The notes beneath the pieces were generated by a model, which had not been told where the DNA came from, ran no database searches, and worked only from the letters and a program-made list of their open reading frames with translations. Positions 1-12,690 of a stretch of DNA of 64,000 nucleotides are shown here, piece after piece; within the stretch, counting starts at the first letter, position 1; each line of letters starts with the position of its first letter. The DNA is from Galbula dea (taxonomy: Eukaryota > Chordata > Aves > Piciformes > Galbulidae). The stretch lies in NCBI GenBank assembly GCA_013399015.1, contig VWZX01019989.1, forward strand, positions 1,413,725 to 1,477,724. The letters are read 5' to 3'. Made by a program: the position numbers and the translations under genes.

Positions 1-1139
1 CCAACACAGGAATAAAAAAAAAAGTTAAAAAGAGGTGGAATTTCCCTACCAAACCAGCCTCCTCATATTTGCACATTTTTAATTTGAAATCATGGATAAA
101 AAGAGATTCAGAAGTCTGACTTTTACTAGCTTGATTTTTGTAAACTAAGAAAAGGATTAGTCCCAACTTTCCAGACTAAAATGAAACCCATAGCATCCTT
201 TGTCCACTGGAGTTTAATGTAGTTATCTTGAAAATATGATGATGAAACAATACTGCAACTATTTCTCAGTTATGGTGAAACCAAGAAAGTTTTACAGGGA
301 AAAAAAAAGATAACTAGGGCAGAGAACAGAACTAGCTACTAAATATTTTGCTGTAAAAAATGGTCTGGAACATACAGACTTTGGTGCAGCAGATTGGGTT
401 GTCTATGCTACTGGCAATTCTTTTTTTTTTTTTTAAATAAGGTAATTTCTTTTTAAGAAACATTAGTAAGTGTCATGTGTGGAGATAATACACTAGCTTT
501 AAAGCAAGGAGCTTTTTAACAGTAGTACTTCAAATCCTACATAAGTTGTTTTTCAAAACATAACAGAGGATTTGTCAAAATGAAGTGATCATATTTAGTC
601 TGTTTGCGTTTCTCTATAGTGCAATGCTAAATTAGAGCCATCATGTTGTCATCATTCTCTAAGACACTGTCACTTGGCTTTAGTCTCCCCCTCCCCCTGT
701 TCCTTTACACATTCCTTCAAACAACAGGAATATTTGCTTTAACCATAAGGTTTTGTTTTCTTGTTTTGTTTTTTCTTTTTAGGGGTTGCTTGCTCAACCC
801 CACTCTGTCTTCCCCCTGCACCCCCCCCCACGCCCAGGAAGGCTCTCTTCTACTTCACAAATATAGTTCTCATATATCAAAACACAAAGAACAGGTACTG
901 TAGATGACTATACTATGCTTGTTCTCTATCTAAACTAATGTAGATTTAGCTTTAATTAACCTTTGACTTCCACCTTTAAAATGCATCTTTGAAACTTCCA
1001 AGAAAAAAAAAAAAAAACAAAAAACAAACAAGCCCATAACTATGATGATGGTCAAACATTGCAATAAGTCACCCACAGTGATTTTGGATGCTCCATCCAT
1101 TTAACATGTCAGTGCCATGACCCTGAACAACCTCAGGTA

Positions 1140-1224
1140 CCTTTCACAATTGGCCTAGCTTTGAGCAGAGGGTTGGACCAGGTGACCTCCAAAGGCCCTT
1201 TCCAACTTAAGTTATTTTGTCTTA
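1140..1224 (+). mobile_element. CR1 LINE 3' end fragment
   Basis: The segment around 1169-1220 reads like the conserved CR1 3' end: a 'GGGTTGGACCAGGTGACCTCC' type block, then 'TTTCCAACTTAAGTTATTTTGT'-like sequence. Similarity further 5' (from about 1075) is possible but weak. Only the 3' tail region is preserved, as is typical of heavily 5'-truncated copies. It has no coding capacity. Confidence 0.7.
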
Positions 1225-3496
1225 CATATGAAAATAAGGAAATACATCTTAAAGTATTCTCTTTTATCCTCTTAAGAATTCAAAGAGACAATTTTAATGG
1301 TCTCTTCTTTAACATACACATCTCAATACAAATGTTTCTGCCAGGACCATTTGCTTCTGCAATAGTACCAGTGAAAGCTGACAATCAGCTTTAATACTAG
1401 GAGCAACAGCATCTTAAATTAAGTGTCACTGATAAATGTGAAGCAATGTACTTTCTTGCTAGGATCCACCACCCTGGATCCACTGGTGGTGATGTCTGGA
1501 GTGACTGTGAAGCTTGGCACAGCAGAAGTGCAATGAGAGCTCATGTGGAAGTCAGAGCTGATGGGCACTGGTGCCAAAAGTGTCAAATACACATGCTGTT
1601 GCTTTGAGTGGAAGATTGCTCTTCCATAAGACTGGCCACAGAGGCTTCTTCCCCTTGACAGAAATGCTGTTCTTCAGAATGTAAAATAATTATGAGATGA
1701 ATATGAATTGAAAGTGCACTTCCTCTTGACCTACTTCACAGGCAGGGAAGCACAGCTTGGTGCCCTCCTATTTGGAAAGGTAAAATTATCTCTCCACATT
1801 CCCTGGGCTCCACATAAGCCTCTATTGTTTGGTGCCAACCACATGGCTAATTATCATACCTACTATGCAGTCTATTTCCTTCCATCTCTTGTCAACACCC
1901 AGGCTGACTAACCAAACTGGTACCTGTTTACCCAGTCAATAAATATACCTCCTTTTTGTTTGTACTGTGAAGGTAAACATTCAGAATAGTAGCATAAGCT
2001 GGCTTTGGGAAAGTGGCTGATGATTCTCGGGTGCTCCAGGACTGTGTGCATCTGAATCCTGCCACATTAAGTGAATAGACCTTTCTTTACTCCCAGTGTT
2101 ACAGGATGCATTCTTTTACTTCACCACAAAATCAGTTACATGTTTCTTTAAAGCCAGTGGAGTCTGGATGGGGCCTCGAGCCTTCATGTACAAGTCCCAC
2201 AGCAGCTCAAGGCTTAGAACAGAAGAGTCACACCTCATCTGTGACAATGTCCTTACGTGAAGGTCATAAGATCCAGAACTGGTGGTTCTGATATGTGGAC
2301 CTTCCTATCCCTTCAGAGAGGTTTGTGGCTCTTGTTCTGGTGCCTTTAAGAAAGTACAGAGAATGCTCAGGACAGCTTTTGCTAGCATTTCAAAACCACC
2401 AACTGTGCTGGCACTCCAAGAACTGCTGAGAGGCTTTGTTAGGTTTGGTCTTGGGAGTCCTTGGATTGACAGTTGATGATTATTGCAGGCCATTTTTTCC
2501 TCCTGTGGAGTAACTCCACAGTTCTTCCATCAGAAGAAACTGTTTGAAAGGGAGAAGCTTCTGGGATTTTCTGCCCTTCCCACAAATATACAAAGTATAA
2601 ATAAAATCTGTTTGCCAATACACTCAGTTCATTATTTTCTACGTAACTGTGTAGTAGGGCATTACTGTGTCCAGGCTGGGAGAGCAAGCCTCAGAAGGAC
2701 AGAGAAAAGAAAGCTCAGCAATACAGCAGACAACAGGCTATGGAGATTCTTAAATTTGCACCAAGCCAAGTCAGTAAGTCTGTGCAGCCCCACATAGCTT
2801 TATGCAGCTGAACCAACTTGGATTGGAAGCAGTCAAGAGCAGGGTGTTGCTAAATGATTGCTCAGTTAATCCATAACCTAAATAAACCACCTAGAGATAA
2901 GTGAGAGATGGTGTGTAAACTGTCATAGCAAAATCTCGACTTCTGCCTATGAGATTGGAGGTTTTAGGTGACAGTGAAAAACATTTTATGCTAGGGAAGA
3001 AACTGGCCATGGGTTGTGGTGTCTCCCCCCCATATATACAACAGAAGATGATACTTTTTGCTGCAAGCCTCACCCAGGATGAATTGTGAATCAGCGTACA
3101 TGAATCACCTGCCAAACCCTTGAGTGCGTCAGTGATAAGAGAACACAAATTCAAAGGTGCAAGTGCCATGTCAGTGGCTGGAGTGGAGCGGACAGCACAG
3201 CTAAAGACAAAAACCATTCCTGAATTCCTTCCTGGCTACAGTTTGAATTTTTCTTCTCACTTTCCACATAAACATATGACACATCTGAGTGATGTGACCT
3301 CTGTGGGAGATCTGGATGTCCACCTGAGTTCTCTTGGCTTGTCAGTGATGATAACTTCATTCCATTTTAGCATCCACAGTTGCTGCTATAATCTTAGACA
3401 TCACTAACTAAACTTCCCATTCCTACCTAAGCTTCCTGTAACTATCAGGTGTGTCCCAGCAGCCAAGTTACAGTTCTAAATTTGTCTTATCTCATG

Positions 3497-3577
3497 GGGG
3501 GTTTATGTTTGTTTTTTATTGGGGGGTTTTGTGCAGGGTTTTTTGCTTGTTTTGTGTGTGTTTGGGGTTTTTCTTCC
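3497..3577 (+). repeat. G/T-rich low-complexity patch
   Basis: The + strand is almost devoid of A and C over about 80 bases, with runs of six, six, three and four G separated by T-rich spacers. This is simple low-complexity sequence. The spacers between G runs are long, so a stable G-quadruplex is not strongly predicted. Confidence 0.6.
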
Positions 3578-6500
3578 AATGTACTGATTTAAGACTCCCC
3601 AGACGGCAGTTATGTTGTGAGGATACTTGACGGGCAAACTCCTTGATGAGATGAATTCATAGGAAACTCTTTCAAAGACATTGTTTTTGTTGACAAAGCA
3701 AGCACAGCTTCAGGTGAACTAGGCTCTGATTTTCTTAGTTTATTTCTGCAGCCTGATTAAATGCATCTTTCTTAATTACGCTATAGAAAATTACCTTAAA
3801 TGCACATAAACCCAGTCTGACTTGAAGAAATGCTAAGTGTTCCAAGTCCACCAAAGCCAATAGGAGCTATCAACCAGTGACCTTGGAGAGAAACCCACAT
3901 CCCACCACAGCCCACTGAATGCCTGTTCCTATTTCCCCTGGGAGGTCAGTGGAAGCATTCTTCCCCTTTAGCTTTCAATAGAAACATCTAGCCATCGAGT
4001 CAGGTACATGTAAAATAGATCCCTGGTTGAAGCTCATTGCAGCCAGAAGGCCATTCCACCTAGCGATTTGCCTAAATACTGCTTTGGCTTCCCTGATGCA
4101 AAGCACTTCCTGCGACACTTTTGATATATCAGCATAACAAAGCTCAGAGTTTATTTCCATCCAGCTCCTTTCAAGTGACTAGAAAGGCCTCAAGGCAGTA
4201 TAATTCTCAGAGCATTTTGCTGCACTATTGCCTGGAACAGTTGCCTAAGCAAAGTATTTTGGCCGAGATATTCTCACTGGTTATGCTAGAAGTTCCAGTC
4301 CTGTTAGGCTTATTGAAAGGAACAGCACCAAGCTTAATGGTTAGGGGAGACCACTACTAATTTTGAAGTGGAAGATTTATCAATCAATTACTGCTTCCAT
4401 GAATCTGAGACACAATGCTGGACTGGATGGGAACATCAAGATCTGATGTGCCCTACTGCTGTGATCAGAGACAAACTCATGCTTGACACCTTGGCTTCAC
4501 TAGGTAAGCAGGAACCAGCAATCTGATCTTCCTCCCCATATACACCTGCTGTTTGCAGAGCCTTCTCAGAAGGATGACTTCAGCCACATGAGCTTTCTTT
4601 GCAGCTCATCAATGCCTGCAAACTCATTTCTATTCAATACTCTAGAAAGCCCTCACTTCTGGAAGCATCTGGGACACTTAAGCTATTTTTGAGATACTGT
4701 TCCCTAAGCTTTGTTGTCTATGTCTTGGGGTAGAAAGTGATGGTGTATGTTCCTTCTCCTGCCATCTCGGAGACAAGTAAACCTTCACCATTTAAGGCTA
4801 CACGAGAACAGTCCCTTCTGAGCACAACTGCTCTAAATCATTGTTTTAAAAACCAAAACAGGAGAATGAAGTCTATGCTTGCTCATATTCTGTGCACTAT
4901 CCATAAGTGAGGTTGCATAGGATTTAGGTCAAGGTCAGTTTTACTTCTAAAATGCCATCTAACCTGACCTTTAGTATTGCTTTTACTTAAAACACACAGC
5001 TACTTCAACAGATGTATGAGGAGCTGAGCCCAAAACATAATACTTCCCCAAGCTCTACTGCAGTGTCTTTCCTGTGGTGCAGGGAAGAGAAATTTAAGGC
5101 TTCGGGAGGCTACTTTACTATTGACATTCAAGGTATTTAATGTTAAAGAGAAGAGAAATGTCATTGTAATAATGTATGTCAGGTGGTTGGTATGCAATAT
5201 TCAAAAGAATAGGGCTACAGCAATCATTAAAAAAACCCCAAATTTAATAAGAGGTGGTTCCACATGCATGACCAATGTCTGAAGACGACCTGTTTACAAA
5301 GCTCCCCTCCTGAGCTTTGTTGTAAACGTTACTCATTATTATCTTCCACTATTAGTCCAGGGTCTTGTGTATTATTTTTAACACAACATAGAAGCACAAA
5401 ATTAACTCTAAAATAGATGAATAGGGATGAGAGAGAGCACTATACAGTTGCTGCATATTTCTTTTACTCCATGAATTCCAGCACTCTCTCTTAACTTCTA
5501 TTAGGGATCTTTGAAGACCAAACAATTATGCTTTCTGAACTCTTTGCCCTTAGACTTCAATCCCTGCTCAGAGACAGAACTATACAATACACTTTTGCAA
5601 AACCTCCTAACCTAGGACTCTATCTAGAAAGCACGTAACTCCTTTTAGTCAGTTATATCTAAATTCATAATCCACTGGAAAAAAGTTGTTAGTATATTAG
5701 CAGAGACATAGGATAACCGCTTGCACTGCAAAAATTCTTATTACCATCTTAGTGATGGAGTAACCCTTTGCATTTGTGACTGAGCACCACCTGCTGGTTA
5801 TCTCACCTAATTTGGCTAATTCTCCTGCCACCCTCCTCCCAGTAAATCCTGAGAGCAGCTCCTAGATTTTAGGAATGTAGATGGATGCTGTAATATGGGA
5901 ACCGAGATTTCAAAGCTGAGCTTCTGAATTCAGCAAGATGCAAAGGTGGAGGCAGCTGTGATGCCACAGTAGGAGCAGCCATCAGAGGGAGACAGAAGTC
6001 TGCAGCCCCCTAGCATGGAGGGCAGTGGGACAAAGCTCTCCCCACTGCATCCACTCCCCACTCAGTCTCGAACAAGCCACAAATAGAAAGCAGAAGGAGC
6101 AGAGGTCCCTTCCTTTAATGCTGAATTCCCGTATGCCTCAGTCTCCTCATTTTAACTAACTTCTCCCCAAACACGGTTTTGCCTCACTCTCTCCAGCACC
6201 CCCTAGCTGAAATGCAAGTTGTTGATTTTTCCACCTAGCTCCTTGGTTGTGTCAGTGACCTCATGATCTCAGTTTAACATTAACTACTTCATCCAGTTTG
6301 CCAAGCCTGTTACATACTATTATGAGAAAATCCTGATCCTGACTCTTCAATTCTGCCACTTTGATCTTCTAAAGTATCTTAATGGACATGCTTTCAGAGC
6401 TACGCTGTTGGAGCATAGTTTAATTTAAAATTGTCAACTTAAGCTGAGATAAACAATAAACTCACTTATCTTTGGTTAACTTCCACTGAGCTCAGCACCA

Positions 6501-6608
6501 TTTTTCAGAAAGAGGAGACATTGCTATTTACCAGCTGCTTCACTTCTGACCTTTGCCCAATAATAATTCAATTTATGTGTAATATTACTGATATATCATT
6601 CTATATGT

Positions 6609-6631
6609 ATGGTATATACTCTATATACCAT
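6609..6631. repeat. Perfect 10-bp inverted repeat with 3-nt loop
   Basis: The arms ATGGTATATA (6609-6618) and TATATACCAT (6622-6631) are exact reverse complements around a CTC loop. Two copies of the palindrome CTATAG follow at once (near 6634-6650). The surroundings are AT-rich. It is most likely a chance or slippage-derived TA-rich hairpin in intronic DNA. Confidence 0.8.
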
Positions 6632-9600
6632 TTCTATAGCATACTATAGCATTGCCCTGAATTTAGTACGGCTAGCTGTTAGAGCATCATCAAGCTGTAC
6701 TGAGGGATGTAAAGAAAAACAACCTCATCCTACAAATTCTTCTGTCAACATAGCAAGCTATAAACCCAAACAACAGGACAACCCCACCCTTGAAATTCCT
6801 CCAGTAAGACAAGGGAAAGCCAAACTTAGTATTTCTAATTAGTGAGGAAAGTCTTTCTCTCTATAACCACCTTAAACTTCCTCCCCCAGCTTTACTGTAC
6901 ATCCTCAGGCAGGTCCTTGGCCCAGCTTTCAATTAAATTATTAATAGGAACAATAGAGTCAAAGTTTCCCAACTCAGATATCTCAAGCTGTTAAACCCAT
7001 ATCAAGCAACAGGACACTAGATATGCTGATTTTAGATTTCCCTCCTGTACCCAGGGTTGTGTTAGGATGCATGTTGGATCTTTCCTTTGTTCCAAACATA
7101 GGAAGAGCTACCTTGGTGACCCACTTAGCTACGTCCCTTGGCCTCAGTGCTCTCTAGTGACAACACCTGGCTCAGTAATGCCAGGTCCCCTACAAGAGCT
7201 GAGCCCCTGCCAGGGGCTTAATTACAGAACTTGGACTGTCTGTATGACATTGTTTGAGATCTCATTGGCTATGCGTGGTTTAGAAAAATCTGCACCGGGA
7301 GGGGCAGGGGAAGGAAATGAACTGTTCTTGCAATCTTTCCCCTGCCCTCCACTCTCTCCTGCTGTCAGGGTCAGCCTGCTAAAGCAGCCACCTCCTGGAA
7401 CTTGCATGGAGCATGAGACTATCTCACAGAGCCCAGTGCTGCACCTTTTTGAAAGAGGACTCACCATGTGGGATGCTGCAGGAGCTTGAGTGAGGGAGCT
7501 GGGTCTTGCACAGGATTAGTTCTTCCAAAATAAAGTTCCACAGACACTAACTGCAGCAGATGCATAACTGCTTAGCTTGGTTGCTTCCAATTTACTGTAT
7601 GGAGACTGCAAGTTGCATACTCCAGTAAAAAGGGCACATCGGTAACGCTTCCCCACGTGGGAACAGCGTGGGAGGACAGCCACCTATTTGGCCTCTGTCA
7701 GCTGTCATTCCCTTAGCCACCAGAAGGCTTAAGAAGAGGGAGAAAGGCATCCCTAGCACAGCATACGCCACAGGGCTATATGGGGGACTCGAGTAACTCA
7801 GCAATGAGCAAGGGACTTTAAGGAGACTTCAAGGTTTATATATACCAGGGAGTCTGTAGAAGTTGCTAAGAGGGATACTAAGACTGAAAGAATGGACTCA
7901 CCATGCAAAGACACCATTTTAAAAGTTACTATCTTACTCCAATGTGTCTTTTTAGTTAAAGAATTAACCTTTTTTAGCTTAGACTGTTCTCATAACTCCA
8001 GTTTTACAGACTAGAGGCTTTATTTTTACCTTTTGATGTGAAGCAACTCCACCTCAAGGTTCTGGCTGCTTCAGGTTTCTGTCACATACAGCCAAAAAAA
8101 CAGGTTCTGGCACAAAATTTACCCTGACTCCATCTGGATTTTCCTGTTGGTTCAGATTCATGTAACTTCAGCTAACAGCAGCAAGACTACAGAGAAGCCT
8201 GATCATTTCCTTTGCAATATCATCCCCAAAACAACGTCTGTAATCCCTAACCCAAGACACTAGAAGTGCCAATGAAAGAGAGAAAACTGAAAAGGAAGAG
8301 CCAAAGGATGGATTTATTCGGTTTCAACAGTGGGCACGGATTCAACAAGCTGGAGTCTGATGGGAGGGAAGCAATGCTGCATCTGTCAGAAAAGTAGATC
8401 AAATTCTAGGTTACTTCTACTACACACAGCCTGTGTGCTCCTAAGCAAGTTTATTTATGCCTGTTGTGACAAAACACCCACACGTGTTGAGGTGTCTGGG
8501 TGTCACTTGAATGAGACAATAATAGTATCCCCTCCTTGTGGGACATACCTCAGCTGCAGCAGCAGGGAGTATCTCCTTCCTGACTGGAATGAGCAACAAT
8601 TTTTTTTCTAAAAGATGAGAGAAGAGTCACTGTATTCAACACATTGCCTGCTTATAGGCTTCAGAAGGGCACAAGCCTAACCTTAGCTGCTTAGAAGAAA
8701 CTCTCTAGGCCTTGCTGAGGCATTTCATTGAGTGTTTTCCACTGATTTAAAACTCTGAACTTGTAAATGTTTCCCAGCAGAGTGGCAGACCATTCCAGGG
8801 ATATATGTTGAAGATCTGTCTTGCTTATATGAGCTCAGTTTACTTAGTTATGTTTTAAGGATGCTTAAGAAGCACACACCTCCAATGGTCCACAGGATAC
8901 AGGTGGAAAACAGCTACCTTCTCTAATGGGAATTTGTTTCAAGTGCCTTCTTGATTCATTCTTGCTTCATTCTGACTCTTTCTGAAGGAATGCATGCCTA
9001 AACTTCTCACTGCTTAACCACTCAACGGAGAAATTAAATTTAAGCCAATGAATCCATACTCAATTAAGACACTTGAATATACACTTTGATTTAGCAAGTG
9101 TAGGATATAGAAAAGCCTTGTATTGGGTATTTTAGAAGTTAGTTATGCTCATATCTTGCCCTGAGAAAATAGAGTGCTTCTAGTTGCTACTAGCCTCCAT
9201 ACTGCTGTCAGGTAGGTGAACCTTTGTAGTAAAAGCAGGGGACTCAAGAGCAGGACACTGGTCTCATTCTGTACTCTGTCATCTTTCACTGACCTGCAAG
9301 ATGCATTTTGTGACCCCAGCTGATTCACTTATTAAAACATGCATAATCATCACATGCATAAACACTCTGCACAAGCTAACAATCAATCCTATTAAAAATG
9401 CAGTTAAACTTTGAGGAACCTCCTACCTTTAAAATCTCTAATAGTTAGGATAAAAGGCTCTGACTGAGACGAGAGCTCCATTGTGCTAGTTACTGTACAC
9501 ATTAAAAAAAAAAAGGCATTTTCTTGGGCTAGAAAGCTCTTAAAATACAAAAATTGAAATATTTTTTACCTCATATTTACATAGAATCCAAGAAAGAAAT

Positions 9601-12424
9601 TATACAGCAACTTAGAGCCAAGCTCAGACTTCTACAACTCCAAGAACTGCCTCGATAACCCACACAGTCCCATTCTTGACCATTTTAGCCAGAGCAGTGA
9701 AACCCTCTAAAATGTAGCTAAATGACAAACCCAGAACAGGAGCAATAGCCTCAGTCAGACAATAACAAAACCACAAGTAGAAATGCTAATGTATTTGACC
9801 CACACAAAGCAATACTAAATTCACAGTAAACAAACATGACAGCTCTCCAGACAGGCTCAGAGAGATGCCACAGATGTGCTCAGTAGCACTCAGAGATGCT
9901 CCCATGTACACCACCGAGCACACAGCCATGCTCCTTTCCAAGCATGGCACCTCTCATCCTCCCCAGGTTACTCATCACCCAGCCCTGGTGAGGCAGGAGC
10001 AGCCTTCCTTGGCACAGCAGGCTCCCAGGCAAGAGGCAGCCCCACAAGCCAGAGCTTAATGGAAGGGCATTAAAGCTAATTGAATCTGAACGCCCATAGT
10101 CATGCATCACTTTGCATTCTCTCATGTTAAAATGCAACAGCCATTTGTTAGGACACTCCTAATGTGCTTAAGATCTTTCCAGCAACAATTGATGTCGGTT
10201 CTCAGCTTGACATTCCCAAACAGCCTAGTACAGACCCAAGATGCCACTCTGCAGACTTCTCCACCCCAAAGCCCATTGCTGACTGTAAGTGTCTGCCCCT
10301 GTAAACCCAGTTACTACCTTACTAATTTCTGTATTCAATACCTAGTTTGACCATCCTTGAGGAAGAAAACCCCAACAAACAACTGGAATTAAAAGCTTAC
10401 AGAAGTTTAGATCAGTAACAGCACCTTTGTTGTTTTGGTTTTTTTTAAACCTCTCCTGATGGCATGAGGCCAGATGCTCAGCTGCAAACTGACACAACTC
10501 AGAGTGTGCCAATTCTGAACAAAATAATCAGACTCAGCCTTTTTAGATCCAGAGATTGGCTCAATTTCCTGGCACAGAAGGAAGCTAAGCCTGGCAGTTT
10601 TGAAGAAAGACTATTATGCACCCAGGTGAGACTAAATCAGTAGGGTCTGTTTGGAGATGCTGGTGAGCACTGCAATAGGAGACAGACAATGACCCACAGG
10701 ACAAAGACATTGTGAGGATTAGTAGACAAAAAACCTGGAAAAAATGCTTTGTGGATGAAAGACCTTATAAATAATAGAGTGACCAAACCCCCTGAGTTCC
10801 ACTGTTTATAGAAGTGATTTCATCAGCTCTGCCACTGTTGAAACTCTCAGTCTGGTTCTCCACTCTTTCCACACGGACTTTCGTAGCTTCCTTTCTGTGC
10901 AGAGTCCCAAGCTTTCAGAGGGTGGCCAGGGGCACGCGTATGTCAAAATCTGTGAATGAACCCGAGACCTAGTGCCTTAAAGCAAATTTACCTGAGAAAT
11001 CCTGCAGGATGTAAAGCCTCCCAGGAATAAGAAAATCTACCTAATTTCATCAGCTTCTGCGGCTTACCTGCATGATGAATTCAGTCCATGTGTATTATCT
11101 ACACAACACAGACACATATCACACTTCTACAGTACATGTTAACCATCTCTCCCTACATGTCACCTGTGTGAGCATTGTGATTATTTTACAGATGGGGAAA
11201 CTAAGATCCAGACTGAGCAAGTTGGATGCCATGAGCCATAACTGCAAATAACAAATTAGCCTAGGGCTTTCTCACCTGAAAAGCAACATCCAAATAGGGC
11301 TGGGATGGTTCTGTATGCAGAGTTGCAGGTCACTGGGTGAACAGAGCACAAGGGACCTTTGCTATATGCTTGTCCCATTCTAAGATTGTGCTGGTGGTTA
11401 TTTTTGTTACCTTACACATCTGCTAGAAACCACAGTCATAAGGGAGTTGGACCTCTGGTCTGATTCCATGCAGCTGTTACTGTGTTCCCTTAGTTTTAGA
11501 AATGAAATCAACCTGACCCCTCAGCATTGGGTGCAAACACTCAGGCTTGGAAGAGGTTCAAATTTAGGACCTTGCTTTAGAAATGTTTTGCATTAAAATG
11601 ATTTATATGAACACATTTCCGCTTTGGATCTGGCAGCAGCCTACAATCAGGCCCAGCTTTTCTTAATATTTTGGGCCATAAGCCATCCAGCTAGGGGATT
11701 TATTCATCTTAACGTGTTTAGCTTTGTAAGCACAATGCAGTAGTTACTGTTGTGCCTCCCGGCTGCTCTTCCATTTTTTATAACTCATTTTCTTTGCTAA
11801 CCTACTTTTAATGTTTTCTTGCAAAGCTGTTTTTAGTCTTCCTTTGCTTCCCCTCCCCTCCAAAAGAAAAAACAACCAACCACTGGGATAGCACTGCTCT
11901 GGGTGCTAAACCCTGGTGACTCAACTAGGCTCCAGATTCTGTATCCTGGCTTTGGAAATAATTGTTCCCACTAATTCTTTTGAGTGCACTCCCAATTCCA
12001 TACATTCAAAGAGCTGTTGTCACCCCCAACAGACACACGCCCAATTGCTTCTGTTCAGCAATCAGCGATCATGCATCAGCACATTGTAATTGCTGGTGCC
12101 AGGCACTTCTTGAGCCCTCAAAACATACTGACAGCTTCTGAGCTATAGATGGAGGCTCCTCCTCAAGCGTCACTGCCCCTCCCACCTTGTCCTCATCCCA
12201 GCTACCTGGAAAAGAAAAATGATCTTCTCTTCCAGCTCAGCCTTTCAGCCTGCCAGTCAATTCCTGGATCCCTTCATAAATACACTTAATGAGGGTGTTT
12301 AATATAGATTTGGTAAGATGGTTATTTGAGTGATGAATAATTTATATTGCCCTATAGCATAGGAAGCCATGGTCAGCATCTGAAAGTGAACAGATGCAAG
12401 AAACTCACCATACAGCAGCGCAGA

Positions 12425-12690
12425 GTGCCAAAGGGGGAAAAGAGTCAGCAAGAAAAAGGAGGCAGCAACCCAAAAAAGGGGGCGCATGAAGGAAAAAAGC
12501 TCAGTAGCAAGAAAAGGTCTGAAAGACTGACAAGGTGAAAGGCACAGATAAGAAGAGACTGGAGGAGAGAATTGAAGAGAAAGATGAAAGGAGAGAGGAG
12601 GAGCTGAAGAGAAGATGCAGACAGGGACAGAGAGGGTCTGGAGGATGAAAATGAGATGAGTGGAAAGGGAGAAATGGAGAGCAAAGCATG
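12425..12690 (+). repeat. Polypurine (GA-rich) tract
   Basis: About 265 bases of strongly purine-biased + strand (repeated GAGA, GGAG, GAAGA and AAAG words). The complementary strand therefore yields Leu/Ser/Phe-rich open frames on both sides; these are compositional artefacts, not genes. The region ends near an ordinary-composition segment at 12700. Confidence 0.75.

Noticed and set aside
3497..3577. Possible G-quadruplex
   Set aside because: The G runs are separated by spacers mostly longer than 10 bases; stable folding is unlikely.
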